A program made the translations under genes and the position numbers. Positions 1 through 6,926 of a stretch of DNA of 10,119 nucleotides are shown in pieces. The stretch's first letter is position 1. Every line of letters starts with the position of its first letter. The notes under the pieces were generated by a model. The model was not told the DNA's origin, searched no databases, and worked only from the letters and a program-made list of their open reading frames with translations. The stretch is from Thermoflexus hugenholtzii JAD2 (GTDB taxonomy: Bacteria > Chloroflexota > Dehalococcoidia > UBA2979), in NCBI GenBank assembly GCA_945889565.1, contig CAMDBZ010000035.1, positions 1 through 10,119 on the forward strand, written 5' to 3'.

Positions 1-1
1 G

Positions 2-454
2 TCGATCGCGGTGCGGTACGAGCTGATCACGGTGGCGCGGAGCGAGCGCTCCGGCGCGCTGCGCTCGGCGGCGCTGAGGGAGGCGCAGCGCGCGCTGCAC
101 GCTCCGGGCGCTGCGGCGCGGCCGGTGGGCATCACGCCGGAGGCGGCGCAGGGCCACGGGCGCGTGCTGACCCGGCCGCCGCGCAACGCGGGAATCGCGC
201 TCGCGTATCTCTCGCAGGGCAGCGTGCCGCTCCTGCCGGTCGCGGTGTACGAGGATGCGAGCGGCGCGCTGACTGCGCGCTTCGGCACGCCGTTCACGCT
301 GGGCTGGCCAGGGCTGCGCCTAGCGCGCGCGGCGGAGCCGCCGCTGGCTGATCTCGCGATGCAGCGGCTGGCGGCGCTGCTGCCCACGCCGCTCCAGGGT
401 CCGTACGCCCGGGAGCTGTCCGCGGCCCCGCCTGCGGAGGGGTTGCGCGGATGA
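2..454 (+). CDS. PlsC-like acyltransferase, C-terminal part (5' end outside window)
   Basis: The frame is open to the left edge, so the N-terminus, including the HX4D catalytic motif expected in this family, lies outside the window. What remains resembles the second half of lysophospholipid/1-acylglycerol-3-phosphate acyltransferases. There is an acceptor-binding-like motif VGITPEAAQG (nt about 125-154) where PlsC proteins usually have FPEG followed by T/S-R. It is followed by NAGIALAYLSQGSVPLLPVAVYE, which matches the hydrophobic 'VPxxPV' block IV, and then a strand of the type LTARFGTPF. The tail ALLPTPLQGPYA resembles the ends of acyltransferases I associate with Chloroflexota. The family would transfer an acyl chain to a glycerophospholipid precursor at the inner membrane. 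The FPEG motif is altered (T-P-E-A), so the substrate is uncertain. The GTG at 11 is in frame but is probably an internal valine. The stop overlaps the next gene by ATGA. Confidence 0.6.
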   Translation, partial: SIAVRYELITVARSERSGALRSAALREAQRALHAPGAAARPVGITPEAAQGHGRVLTRPPRNAGIALAYLSQGSVPLLPVAVYEDASGALTARFGTPFTLGWPGLRLARAAEPPLADLAMQRLAALLPTPLQGPYARELSAAPPAEGLRG

Positions 455-1827
455 GCGCCACCGGCGTCGCTGCACGGCTGCCGGCGCGCGTACGTGTCCT
501 GTTCGCATCGGCGAGCGTCGCGGGGAACGCGCTCACGCAGACCTGGGCGTTGTGGCTGCTCTACTTCTACGCGCCGCCCTCCGGCGCCGACATCGAGACG
601 CGCGTGCCGGAGATCGGCGGACTCGATGCACGCGTGGTGCTTGGCGCCACGCTCACCGCCGCGCGTGTGCTGGAGGCGATCGATGATCCGCTGATCGGGT
701 ACTGGACGGATCGCACGCGATCGCGCTGGGGGCGGCGCATCCCCTTCGTGCTCTTCGGCACGCCGTGGTGGTGCCTGCTCTTCGTGCTGCTGTTCTTACC
801 GCCGGACGCCGGGGCGAGCGGCGTCAACCTGGCGTACGTCTTCGTGGTGGCGATGATCTTCTTCGCCATGAGCAACGTCGCGAGCGCTGCGATGGAGGCG
901 CTGCTGCCCCACCTCGCGCGCACGAACGAGGACCGCGTCTCAGTCGCGACCTGGCAGCTGGTGTTCGGCGTGAGCGGCGCTGCCGTCGGGCTCTCGCTCA
1001 GCTCACTGCTCGTCGACCTCGTGGGGTTCGCGTGGATGGCGGCGACGATCGCGGCGATCGCCCTGACTGCGCGCTACACCGCGCTCGCGGGCACGTGGCG
1101 GTTCGCGCGCACCGACGATGTGCCGTCGACGCCGGGGTTCAGGCTGGCGCTCACGAACACGTTCCGCAACCGGAATTTCCTCGCCTACCTGCCGAGCTTC
1201 GTCTGCTTCCAGGTGGGCTCGCAGCTGCTCACGGCGTTGATACCGTTCTACGTCGCTGTCGTGCTTTCCGACGTCACCGTCTTTGGGTTCAACGGCCGTG
1301 ACGATGAGGGCACGTTCAGCTTCATGCTCACGATCATGGTGATCGCGGGGATCCTCGTCGCGGTGCCCTTTTTCGCCGCGCTCGCGCGGCGACGCGGGAA
1401 AGCGGCCGCGTACCGCACCGCGATGCTGAGCGCGACGCTCTACCTGCCGCTGCTGTTCTTCGCCGGCTTCCTGCCCGGCGTACCGAGCGTCGTCCAGGCG
1501 GTGGCCATGATCTTCCTTGCCGGCTTGCCGATTGCGGGCGTGTTCCTGTTCCCGAACATCATTACCGCGGATATCGCCGACGATGACGCGCGGCGCACGG
1601 GCACACGCCGCGAGGCGATGTTCTACGGCTCGCAGAACCTGGTCGAGAAGCTGGCCACGTCGCTCGCGCCGCTGCTGTTCGCGCTCGTGCTGCTCGCCGG
1701 CGACTCCGCCGACGATCCACTCGGTGTCCGCCTGGTTGGCCCGGTCGCGGCGCTGTTCGTGCTCCTCGGGTACCTCTCGTTCTCGCGCTACTCGCTGAAC
1801 CCGGACGCAACTGCGGACGGGCGCTGA
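451..1827 (+). CDS. GPH/MelB-type major facilitator transporter
   Basis: A 458-residue integral membrane protein with about twelve hydrophobic segments, the usual length of the glycoside-pentoside-hexuronide:cation symporter family. The family's hallmark loop is clear at residues 78-98: DDPLIGYWTDRTRSRWGRR, an aspartate in helix 2 followed by the conserved D-R-T-R-S-R-W-G-R-R cytoplasmic stretch. A second family signature near the C-terminus, residues 374-401, has the D-I-A-D-D-D then R-R-T-G-x-R-R-E-A-M-F-Y-G-x-Q-N pattern. These proteins usually import a sugar or glycoside with Na+ or H+; the substrate cannot be read from the sequence, and some members carry non-sugar solutes. The ATG is chosen because it gives the ATGA overlap with the upstream acyltransferase and has GGAGGGG at 436-442, 8 nt upstream. 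The two genes are therefore probably cotranslated, which leaves a lipid-related or sulfonate-type solute open. Confidence 0.85.
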   Translation: MSATGVAARLPARVRVLFASASVAGNALTQTWALWLLYFYAPPSGADIETRVPEIGGLDARVVLGATLTAARVLEAIDDPLIGYWTDRTRSRWGRRIPFVLFGTPWWCLLFVLLFLPPDAGASGVNLAYVFVVAMIFFAMSNVASAAMEALLPHLARTNEDRVSVATWQLVFGVSGAAVGLSLSSLLVDLVGFAWMAATIAAIALTARYTALAGTWRFARTDDVPSTPGFRLALTNTFRNRNFLAYLPSFVCFQVGSQLLTALIPFYVAVVLSDVTVFGFNGRDDEGTFSFMLTIMVIAGILVAVPFFAALARRRGKAAAYRTAMLSATLYLPLLFFAGFLPGVPSVVQAVAMIFLAGLPIAGVFLFPNIITADIADDDARRTGTRREAMFYGSQNLVEKLATSLAPLLFALVLLAGDSADDPLGVRLVGPVAALFVLLGYLSFSRYSLNPDATADGR

Positions 1828-2234
1828 GCGACGCGTACGGCGGGCTCAGCCGCGGCGGCCGACCAAGAGAGCCGCTCGACTCTTGTGCGGCGGCGCCTGA
1901 TCAACCGCTGTGCATGCCCTGGCGGACGAAGAACACTGCGCCTGAACGGATCCATCCTTATTGATCGCAACGTGTGCGCGGCGAAACCGGCTGTAGGAGC
2001 GAATGGTGGGTGCGCAGGCCGCTCGATGTCGCGCCGCAAGACTCGAGGCGCCTCCCGCGCGGACGCCAGCCGGTCCAATGGCGACGCGAGCGCTGCCGCT
2101 GGACATCGACACGGGGCGCAGATCGTGCGCGCACGACGAGCGTGCGCACGGGAGACGCGGCATCTCTATTCCGCAGCCACGAGCCTAGACTACTCTTGTG
2201 AGCGGGTCGGCTTGCCACCGCTGGCTCCCGGGAT
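1828..2234. other. Intergenic stretch without a recognisable gene
   Basis: About 400 bases with no recognisable coding sequence on either strand. Short open frames exist on both strands, but their translations are arginine/alanine-rich and match no family I know, as expected from random GC-rich frames. Just after the transporter stop are two small inverted repeats: GCTGAGC (1823-1829) with GCTCAGC (1844-1850), and CAAGAG (1864-1869) with CTCTTG (1880-1885). Neither is followed by a T-run, so they are at most weak terminator candidates. The stretch probably belongs to the same decayed zone as the relics to its right. Confidence 0.5.
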
Positions 2235-2590
2235 CGCCACGCCGGTGTGCGGCTCGATGTACCCTGGTGCCCCATCGTCGTGGCGAATTCGCCCTCGACG
2301 ATTACGTCGGCCTCGGCGAAGCCCTTCGCCACGTCACCCATCGACACTTCGGCGTGCTTGGCGATGTTCGACGGCTTCGTACCGCGCTCGCCCGCTGCGC
2401 CGTATTCCGCGCGCAGCAGCTCGTCGGTGTGCAGGTCGTCGTGCAAGATCACGCGGTAGAGCATCGCCTCCGGCACGTCCAGCACTGGCGTCAGCGGCTC
2501 GTACTCCACCTCGATGAGGTCGAGCGCGTCCTCGGCGATGTGGAGATCGGTCGCGGCGACGTCGGCCACCGGGTGGCCTACGTAAACTTC
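2235..2590 (-). pseudogene. Relic of a molybdopterin-binding xanthine dehydrogenase/CO dehydrogenase-type large subunit
   Basis: Read from 2590 downward, the translation is recognisably an internal piece of the XdhA/CoxL/aldehyde oxidase large-subunit family: EVYVGHPVADVAATDLHIAE, then LIEVEYEPLTPVLDVPEA, then NIAKHAEVSMGDVAKGFAEADVIVEGEF and TTMGHQG. The family continues this last motif as HQGYIEPH. Here YIEPHTGVA is present, but in another frame: one base is missing at about 2261-2262 between GG and TAC. After GVA the similarity stops, and a stop codon follows at 2190-2192. The intact subunit would be roughly 750 residues or more; only about 115 are visible, with no start, no N-terminal part and no C-terminal cofactor-binding half. 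No partner FAD or 2Fe-2S subunit genes are nearby. It is almost certainly non-functional. The exact subfamily cannot be told from this segment. Confidence 0.75.
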
Positions 2591-2692
2591 TGAGGTGTTG
2601 GAAGTGACGCACGAGACTTGCGCGGCGGCTGGGCGTCCAGCTCCGGCAGCACGTCCACTGTGCCGTCATCGTGCGTTCCAACGACCGCCACA

Positions 2693-2954
2693 GTGCGTCG
2701 CGTTCGCGAGCAACAGCTCCGCCAGCGCGAGCCGCGCGAGCGCGAGTTCCGGCTGGTAGCGCACGTTCGATGCAACTGCGAGCGGCCTGCTCGAAGTGCG
2801 TGCGCGCCTCGGCGGTCGCGCCACGGAGGCGGGCCTCCGCGCCAAGGAGGCGGCCCGGGGGTCGGGTCGGACGGCCGGGAGTTGCGAGGCCAGAGGCCGG
2901 GGCCAGCGCCGCGGCGAACTCCCGCGCCGCCTCCCGCTCTCCCAGCGTAAGCGC
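2693..2954 (-). pseudogene. Relic of a TPR-rich regulator (AAA/LuxR- or kinase-type multidomain protein)
   Basis: From about 2954 downward the translation gives TLGEREAAREFAAALAPASG, then GRLLGAEARLRGATAEARTHFEQAA. With a shift of frame at about 2780 it continues AVASNVRYQPELALARLALA followed by ELLLAN. The pattern of a helix ending in A-R-x-H-F-E-Q-A, then R-Y-x-P-E-L-A-L-x-R-L-x-L-A-E-L-L-L, is typical of the tetratricopeptide region near the C-terminus of large signalling proteins that also carry AAA ATPase plus kinase, cyclase or LuxR domains. Only about 85 residues remain. There is no start, no N-terminal domains and no continuous frame, so this is a degraded fragment. It lies in the same orientation as the molybdopterin-subunit relic, about 100 bases from it, although the two families are unrelated. 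That suggests a deletion joined them. Confidence 0.6.
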
Positions 2955-3038
2955 GGCGCCTGCTCGCGGCCGGCGTCGAGCGCTAACCATCGGGGTCGAC
3001 GCCGCGTGAGCGAAGCGCGAACACGCCCGATGCCCCCG

Positions 3039-4259
3039 CTAGTAGATCACCTGCGCGTTCGTCAGCTCCTCGATCTCGGCGTCGCTCAGGCCCAGGATGC
3101 CGGCGTACACCTCGCGCGTGTGCTCCCCGAAGAGCGGCGCGCGCGCGACGTGTGTTGGTGCGTCGCTCAGGTGCACCGGCCAGCCGCCGTACTCTGCCGG
3201 CCCGACCTCCGGGTGGTCGATGGTGTGGAAGAAGCCCCGCGCCCGCAGCTGCGGGTCGGTCAGCAACTGTTCGCTGTCGACGACAGCGCCCGCCGTGACG
3301 CCGGCGGCCTGGAGCGTGTCCTGCGCTTCGCGGTTGCCGCGTTCGCGCGTCCACGCGCCGATCAGCGCGTCGAGCGCGTCATGGTGCTCGGCGCGGGCGA
3401 GCACGCCGGAGAAGCGCGGGTCGTGCGCGAGCTGCGGCTGGCCGAGCACGCGGCACAGCGCCGCGAACGCCGCGTCGTCGGCGACCGAGATCGCGACCCA
3501 GTCGTCGGTGCCCGCGCAGCGGTACACGCCCTGCGGCACGAAGAGCGGCTCGCGGTTGCCGTTCATGCCCAGCTCGCGGCCGTTCATCGTGGCGTCGAGC
3601 ATCGCGTCGGCGAGCGTATGCATGACGGCCTCGTTCTGCGCGAAGTCGATGTGCTGGCCCTCGCCGGTCTGCTGGCGGTGCCAGAGCGCGGTCAGCGCCG
3701 AGAACACGACGAGGCCCGCGAGGTTGTAGTCCGGGTACGTGCCGCCCAGCGCGACCGGCACGGGATCGTGCGGGTGGCCGCTCAGCCATGAGATGCCGGT
3801 GCGGCACTGCAGGTTCGGCCCCCAGCCGCGGTACCAGTGCTCGGGGCCGGTCTGCCCGAGCAGCGACATCGAGCAGTAGACGATGTCTGGCTTGATCGCG
3901 GCGATGTCCTGGTAGCCGAGCCCGCGTCGTGCCATCGAGCCCGAGATCTGGTTCTCGAGCAGGATGTCGGGCTGCCAGGCGCGCACGAGCGCGCGGGTGA
4001 GCTCGACGCCGCGTTCGCTGCCGAAGTTCAGCAGCACGCTGCGCTTGCCGCGGTTGACCGAGTTGAATACGCCGTTGCGGTTGAGGCCTGGCACCCCGTC
4101 CTTCATCAGCGAGAGGCGCCGCGTGATGTCCGGCTGCACGGCGCTCTCGATGCGGATCACGTCCGCGCCCAGGGTCGCGAGGTATTCCGAGGCCTGCGGG
4201 CCGATCAGCACCCACGTGAAGTCCAGCACTCTGACCCCCGCGAGCGGTAGCGTCGACAT
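3039..4259 (-). CDS. CaiB/BaiF family (class III) CoA-transferase, Asp-containing
   Basis: A 406-residue protein of the expected length for class III CoA-transferases, cytosolic enzymes that move CoA between an acyl-CoA donor and a carboxylic acid through Asp-bound intermediates. Family features in order: RVLDFTWVLIGPQASEYLATLGADVIRIE (10-38), NRGKRSVLLNF (69-79), DILLENQISGSMARRGLGY (98-116), YCSMSLLGQTGPE (128-140), GGTYPDYNLAG (172-182) with D177 at the place of the catalytic aspartate, GQHIDFAQNEA (201-211) and the C-terminal PLFGEHTREVY (375-385). It is the last gene of the minus-strand operon, 51 bases after its paralogue. The ribosome-binding site is weak (GAGAG about 6 nt before the ATG), so coupling to the upstream gene is likely. 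The acid substrate is unknown; a racemase (AMACR-like) role in the same superfamily is possible but less likely. Confidence 0.88.
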   Translation of the reverse strand: MSTLPLAGVRVLDFTWVLIGPQASEYLATLGADVIRIESAVQPDITRRLSLMKDGVPGLNRNGVFNSVNRGKRSVLLNFGSERGVELTRALVRAWQPDILLENQISGSMARRGLGYQDIAAIKPDIVYCSMSLLGQTGPEHWYRGWGPNLQCRTGISWLSGHPHDPVPVALGGTYPDYNLAGLVVFSALTALWHRQQTGEGQHIDFAQNEAVMHTLADAMLDATMNGRELGMNGNREPLFVPQGVYRCAGTDDWVAISVADDAAFAALCRVLGQPQLAHDPRFSGVLARAEHHDALDALIGAWTRERGNREAQDTLQAAGVTAGAVVDSEQLLTDPQLRARGFFHTIDHPEVGPAEYGGWPVHLSDAPTHVARAPLFGEHTREVYAGILGLSDAEIEELTNAQVIY

Positions 4260-4310
4260 GGTCGGCTCTCGTTTCCTGTGCCTCGGTCGTGAGTGGCGCG
4301 GTCGCCGCGC

Positions 4311-5537
4311 CTAGATCGCCCCGCTGCGTCGCAGCTGCACGAGCTCTGCGCGCGTGAGGCCGAGGCGGCCGCAGTAGATCTCCTCGTTGTGCTCGCCGAG
4401 CCGCGGCGCGGGGCGCGCGATGCGCCACGGCGTGGCGCTGAGCTTGAACGGCGCGCCCGGCATGCCGACGCGCCCCGCGTCCGGGTGCTCGTGCTCCACA
4501 AACAGCTCTCGCTCGCGGTTGTGCGCATCGGCCAACACCTCGCGCGGGGAATAGACGGGGAAGCCGATCGTGCCTGCTTCCTGAACCCGCCGCGCGATGT
4601 CGTCCTTCGCCTGTGGCCTGCTCCAGTCGGAGACGAGCGCGCGCAACGCGTCCGCGTGCTCCTGGCGCGCCGGGAGCGTGGCGAACAGCTCGCTCTGCGC
4701 CCACTCCGGGTTGCCCATCACGCCGACGAAGCGCCGCCACTGGTGCTCGTCGGTCGCGCCGATGCTGACGTAGCCATCGCGCGTGGGGTAGATGCTGCCG
4801 GCGGGGACGCGCGAGCGGCGCAGCTTCGCCCAGCCGGGCTCCTGCGGGGTGTAGCTCGCCTCGGCGACGTTCGCGCGCATCAGCGCGGCGGCGGACTCGA
4901 GCTCGTTCACATCGACGTGCTGGCCGCGGCCGGTGGCCGCGCGCTGGAACAGCGCGGCGAGCGTGGCCCACGAGGCGTTGAAGGCGGCGGTGAAGGCGAT
5001 TTGCCAGCCCCAGCCGCGCACCGGCGGGTAGCTCTCCAGCCGATCTTCGCCCACGCCGCCGACCGGTGTCTCGTACGCCACGCCGCCCATCGCGTACGAG
5101 ACCAGCGGCGCGGTCGTGTAGTCGCGGTAGGGCCCGTCCTGACCGAACGCGGTGATCGAGGTCATCACCAGCCGCGGGTTGAGCTCGCTCAGCGCCGCGT
5201 ACGTGAGCCCGAACTGCTCCATGAGCGCGGGCGGATTGTTCTCCACGAACACGTCGGCGTCACGCAGCAGCCGCAGCAACAGCCCGCGGCCCGTCGACGA
5301 CGATGGGTCGAGCGTGACACCGCGCTTGCTGGTGTTGGCGAAGAGGAACATCCCGCTACGCTCAGGGTGAGGGATGTCGTCCGGGAACGGCCCCAGCCGT
5401 CGCGCCGGGTCACCGCCGGGCGGTTCGACTTTGACCACGTCGGCCCCGAAGTCGGCGAGCAGTTTGCCCAGGTAGGGCGCTGAGACCCAGCTCCCCCACT
5501 CTACGACCCGCAGGCCGTCGAACGCGGTCCCGCTCAT
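4311..5537 (-). CDS. CaiB/BaiF family CoA-transferase paralogue, apparent catalytic Asp replaced
   Basis: A 408-residue class III CoA-transferase-like protein. It shows LRVVEWGSWVSAPYLGKLLADFGADVVKVEPPGGDPAR (9-46), NTSKRGVTLD (68-77), DVFVENNPPALMEQFGL (95-111), SITAFGQDGPYRDY (127-140), GRGQHVDVNELESAAALM (203-220) and the C-terminal APRLGEHNEEIYCGRLGL (377-394). Where relatives have a segment like Q-A-D-Y-x-A-G with the catalytic aspartate, this protein reads GWGWQIAFTAAF (175-186). By eye the Asp position is Ala181, and no other Asp is close by. It may therefore be inactive on its own and act as one half of a heteromer with the Asp-containing neighbour 51 bases downstream. The ATG at 5537 is preferred over longer in-frame starts because of the GGGGAGAGG site and because the upstream frame is low-complexity Arg/Gly/Pro with no family match. 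Confidence 0.85.
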   Translation of the reverse strand: MSGTAFDGLRVVEWGSWVSAPYLGKLLADFGADVVKVEPPGGDPARRLGPFPDDIPHPERSGMFLFANTSKRGVTLDPSSSTGRGLLLRLLRDADVFVENNPPALMEQFGLTYAALSELNPRLVMTSITAFGQDGPYRDYTTAPLVSYAMGGVAYETPVGGVGEDRLESYPPVRGWGWQIAFTAAFNASWATLAALFQRAATGRGQHVDVNELESAAALMRANVAEASYTPQEPGWAKLRRSRVPAGSIYPTRDGYVSIGATDEHQWRRFVGVMGNPEWAQSELFATLPARQEHADALRALVSDWSRPQAKDDIARRVQEAGTIGFPVYSPREVLADAHNRERELFVEHEHPDAGRVGMPGAPFKLSATPWRIARPAPRLGEHNEEIYCGRLGLTRAELVQLRRSGAI

Positions 5538-5544
5538 GCCGCCG

Positions 5545-5553
5545 CCTCTCCCC
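5545..5553 (-). promoter_or_regulatory. Ribosome-binding site fixing the start of the Asp-less CoA-transferase
   Basis: On the minus strand this reads GGGGAGAGG, 7 nt before the ATG at 5537. It supports that start over in-frame codons as far up as 5774, which would overlap the 3' end of the acyl-CoA dehydrogenase gene. Confidence 0.65.
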
Positions 5554-5626
5554 TGCGCCGCACCGCGACCCCGGGGCCCGGGGCCGCCCGGAGCGTTCCC
5601 GGGGCGCGGCGCGCCTCGCGTGGCCG

Positions 5627-6853
5627 CTACCCGCGTGGCAGTCCGAGCCCGCGGGTGGCGATGATATTGCGCTGGATCTCGTTCGCCCCGCCGCCGATTG
5701 TACCGAGCACCGTGTGGCAGTAGTTCTGCGTGAAACGCGCGCCGAGCGGCGTGTAGGGTCCGTCCGGGTCCCACAGGTTCGCGTACGGTCCAAGCACGCG
5801 CATACCGCTCCGGGCGACCTTCTGCGCGAGCTCCGAGTTCGCGATCTTGGTTACCGATGCCTCGTAGTTCGGCACGAGGCCCGCGCTCTGGATCGTGATA
5901 ATGCGGAACGAGAAGTTGAAGAGCACTTCCGACTCGACATAGCGCTCGGCGAGCTCGTGGCGCGCAAGCGCCAGCCGCGGCCCAGCCTGCTGCGCGCCCT
6001 GCTCGGTGTGCAGGTGCGCGAGCAGGCTATCGAGGTAGCGGCGGTTCTCGATCGCGCCCGCGATGTTCGACCGCTCGTAGTCGAGCAGCGTCATCCCGAC
6101 GTACCATCCGCGGTTCTCCTCGCCGACGAGCTGGCTCGTCGGGACGCGCACGTCCTCGTAGAAGGTTTCGTTGGTGGCGTGCTGGAAGCCCATGCTGACG
6201 ATTGGGCGCACCGAGACGCCGGGCGTGTCCAGGCTGAGCAGCAGGAAGGAGATACCGCGGTGCTTCGGCGCGCTTGGATCGGTGCGGAACATGCCGAACA
6301 GCCAGTTCGACTTGTGCGCGGTCGAGGTCCACAGCTTTTGGCCGTTGATCACGTACTCGTCGCCGTCGCGCACCGCGCGGCACTGCAGCGAGGCGAGGTC
6401 CGAGCCCGCGCCCGGCTCCGAGAAGCCCTGCGCCCAGTGCATTTCCCCGCGCAACGTGGGCGCCAGGTAAGCTCGCTTCTGCTCCTCCGTGCCGTGCACG
6501 AGCAATGTCGGTCCGAGCATGGTGACGCCCTGCCCACCGACAGCCGGCGCCGCGGCGCGCGCGAACTCCTGCCTGAGGATGAACTGCTCCACGGGCGTCA
6601 GCCCGGCGCCGCCGTACTCGCGCGGCCAATGCGGAGCGACCCAGTCGCGCGCGGCCAGTGCGGCGTGCCACTGCGCAGCCGCAGCCTTCGTCTCGGCGTC
6701 GCCGAGCACGTACTCGGACTGCCAATCCTGCTCCGGCCCGAGCGGACCGCCTTGCTCTGCCATGCGTCGGTAGCGTTCGGGCAGCTGCTGCGCGATGAAC
6801 GCACGCACCTCTGTGCGAAACGCTGCCTGTGCGGGAGTGTCGTTCCAATCCAC
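5627..6853 (-). CDS. Acyl-CoA dehydrogenase, FadE type
   Basis: A 408-residue flavoprotein of the acyl-CoA dehydrogenase family, which oxidises acyl-CoA to 2-enoyl-CoA with FAD and passes electrons to electron-transfer flavoprotein. Visible are the N-terminal helical domain (about 1-135), the middle beta-domain with the FAD/substrate motif QGFSEPGAGSD (142-152) and INGQKLWTSTAHKSNWL (169-185), and the C-terminal helices ending in TIGGGANEIQRNIIATRGLGLPR (385-407). At the position of the MCAD catalytic Glu the sequence has glycine. E260 in LLDYERSNIAGA (256-267) instead sits where isovaleryl- and long-chain acyl-CoA dehydrogenases keep theirs. The GTG start at 6853 is chosen because the family homology begins right there (DWNDTPAQAAFRTEVRAF) and AGAGGTGG lies just upstream; a longer form starting near 6898-6901 would add a 15-16-residue unconserved tail. 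It is the first gene of the minus-strand operon, 89 bases ahead of the CoA-transferase genes. Confidence 0.9.
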   Translation of the reverse strand: MDWNDTPAQAAFRTEVRAFIAQQLPERYRRMAEQGGPLGPEQDWQSEYVLGDAETKAAAAQWHAALAARDWVAPHWPREYGGAGLTPVEQFILRQEFARAAAPAVGGQGVTMLGPTLLVHGTEEQKRAYLAPTLRGEMHWAQGFSEPGAGSDLASLQCRAVRDGDEYVINGQKLWTSTAHKSNWLFGMFRTDPSAPKHRGISFLLLSLDTPGVSVRPIVSMGFQHATNETFYEDVRVPTSQLVGEENRGWYVGMTLLDYERSNIAGAIENRRYLDSLLAHLHTEQGAQQAGPRLALARHELAERYVESEVLFNFSFRIITIQSAGLVPNYEASVTKIANSELAQKVARSGMRVLGPYANLWDPDGPYTPLGARFTQNYCHTVLGTIGGGANEIQRNIIATRGLGLPRG

Positions 6854-6856
6854 CGC

Positions 6857-6865
6857 GCCACCTCT
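6857..6865 (-). promoter_or_regulatory. Ribosome-binding site deciding the GTG start of the acyl-CoA dehydrogenase
   Basis: The minus strand reads AAGAGGTGG just before the GTG at 6853; the AGAGG core sits 6 nt from the start. No comparable site was seen for the longer in-frame starts at 6898-6901. Confidence 0.5.
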
Positions 6866-6895
6866 TTCGCGCGAGCCCGCGGCAAGCCACGTGCC

Positions 6896-6925
6896 CATCA
6901 CAGGCGTGATGCCGCGTTTTCGCGG
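6896..6925. promoter_or_regulatory. Two adjacent small inverted repeats in the divergent intergenic region
   Basis: CATCAC-aggc-GTGATG (6896-6911) is a 6-bp perfect inverted repeat with a 4-nt spacer. It is followed directly by CCGCG-tttt-CGCGG (6912-6925), a 5-bp stem with a T4 (A4 on the other strand) loop. Both fall between the candidate minus-strand -10 element and the acyl-CoA dehydrogenase start, so they would lie in that operon's 5' leader. They could be leader hairpins or an operator for a regulator of the divergent genes. Short palindromes are frequent in GC-rich DNA, so function is unproven. Confidence 0.35.
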
Positions 6926-6926
6926 G

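Noticed and set aside
1885..2517. A 210-codon plus-strand open frame across the gap and the molybdopterin relic
   Set aside because: No recognisable motif, Arg/Ser/Pro-rich, and the opposite strand carries the recognisable homology.
3379..4971. A 530-codon minus-strand open frame spanning both CoA-transferase genes in another frame
   Set aside because: It overlaps two well-supported genes in the same direction and its translation is low-complexity Arg/Ala.
5565..5590. GC-only near-palindrome CCCCGGGGCCCGGGG between the dehydrogenase and CoA-transferase genes
   Set aside because: The arms do not form one clean symmetric stem and there is no T-run; likely base-composition noise.
5538..5774. 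Upstream extension of the Asp-less CoA-transferase to 487 residues
   Set aside because: The added 79 residues are low-complexity and overlap the dehydrogenase gene; a good ribosome-binding site precedes the shorter start.
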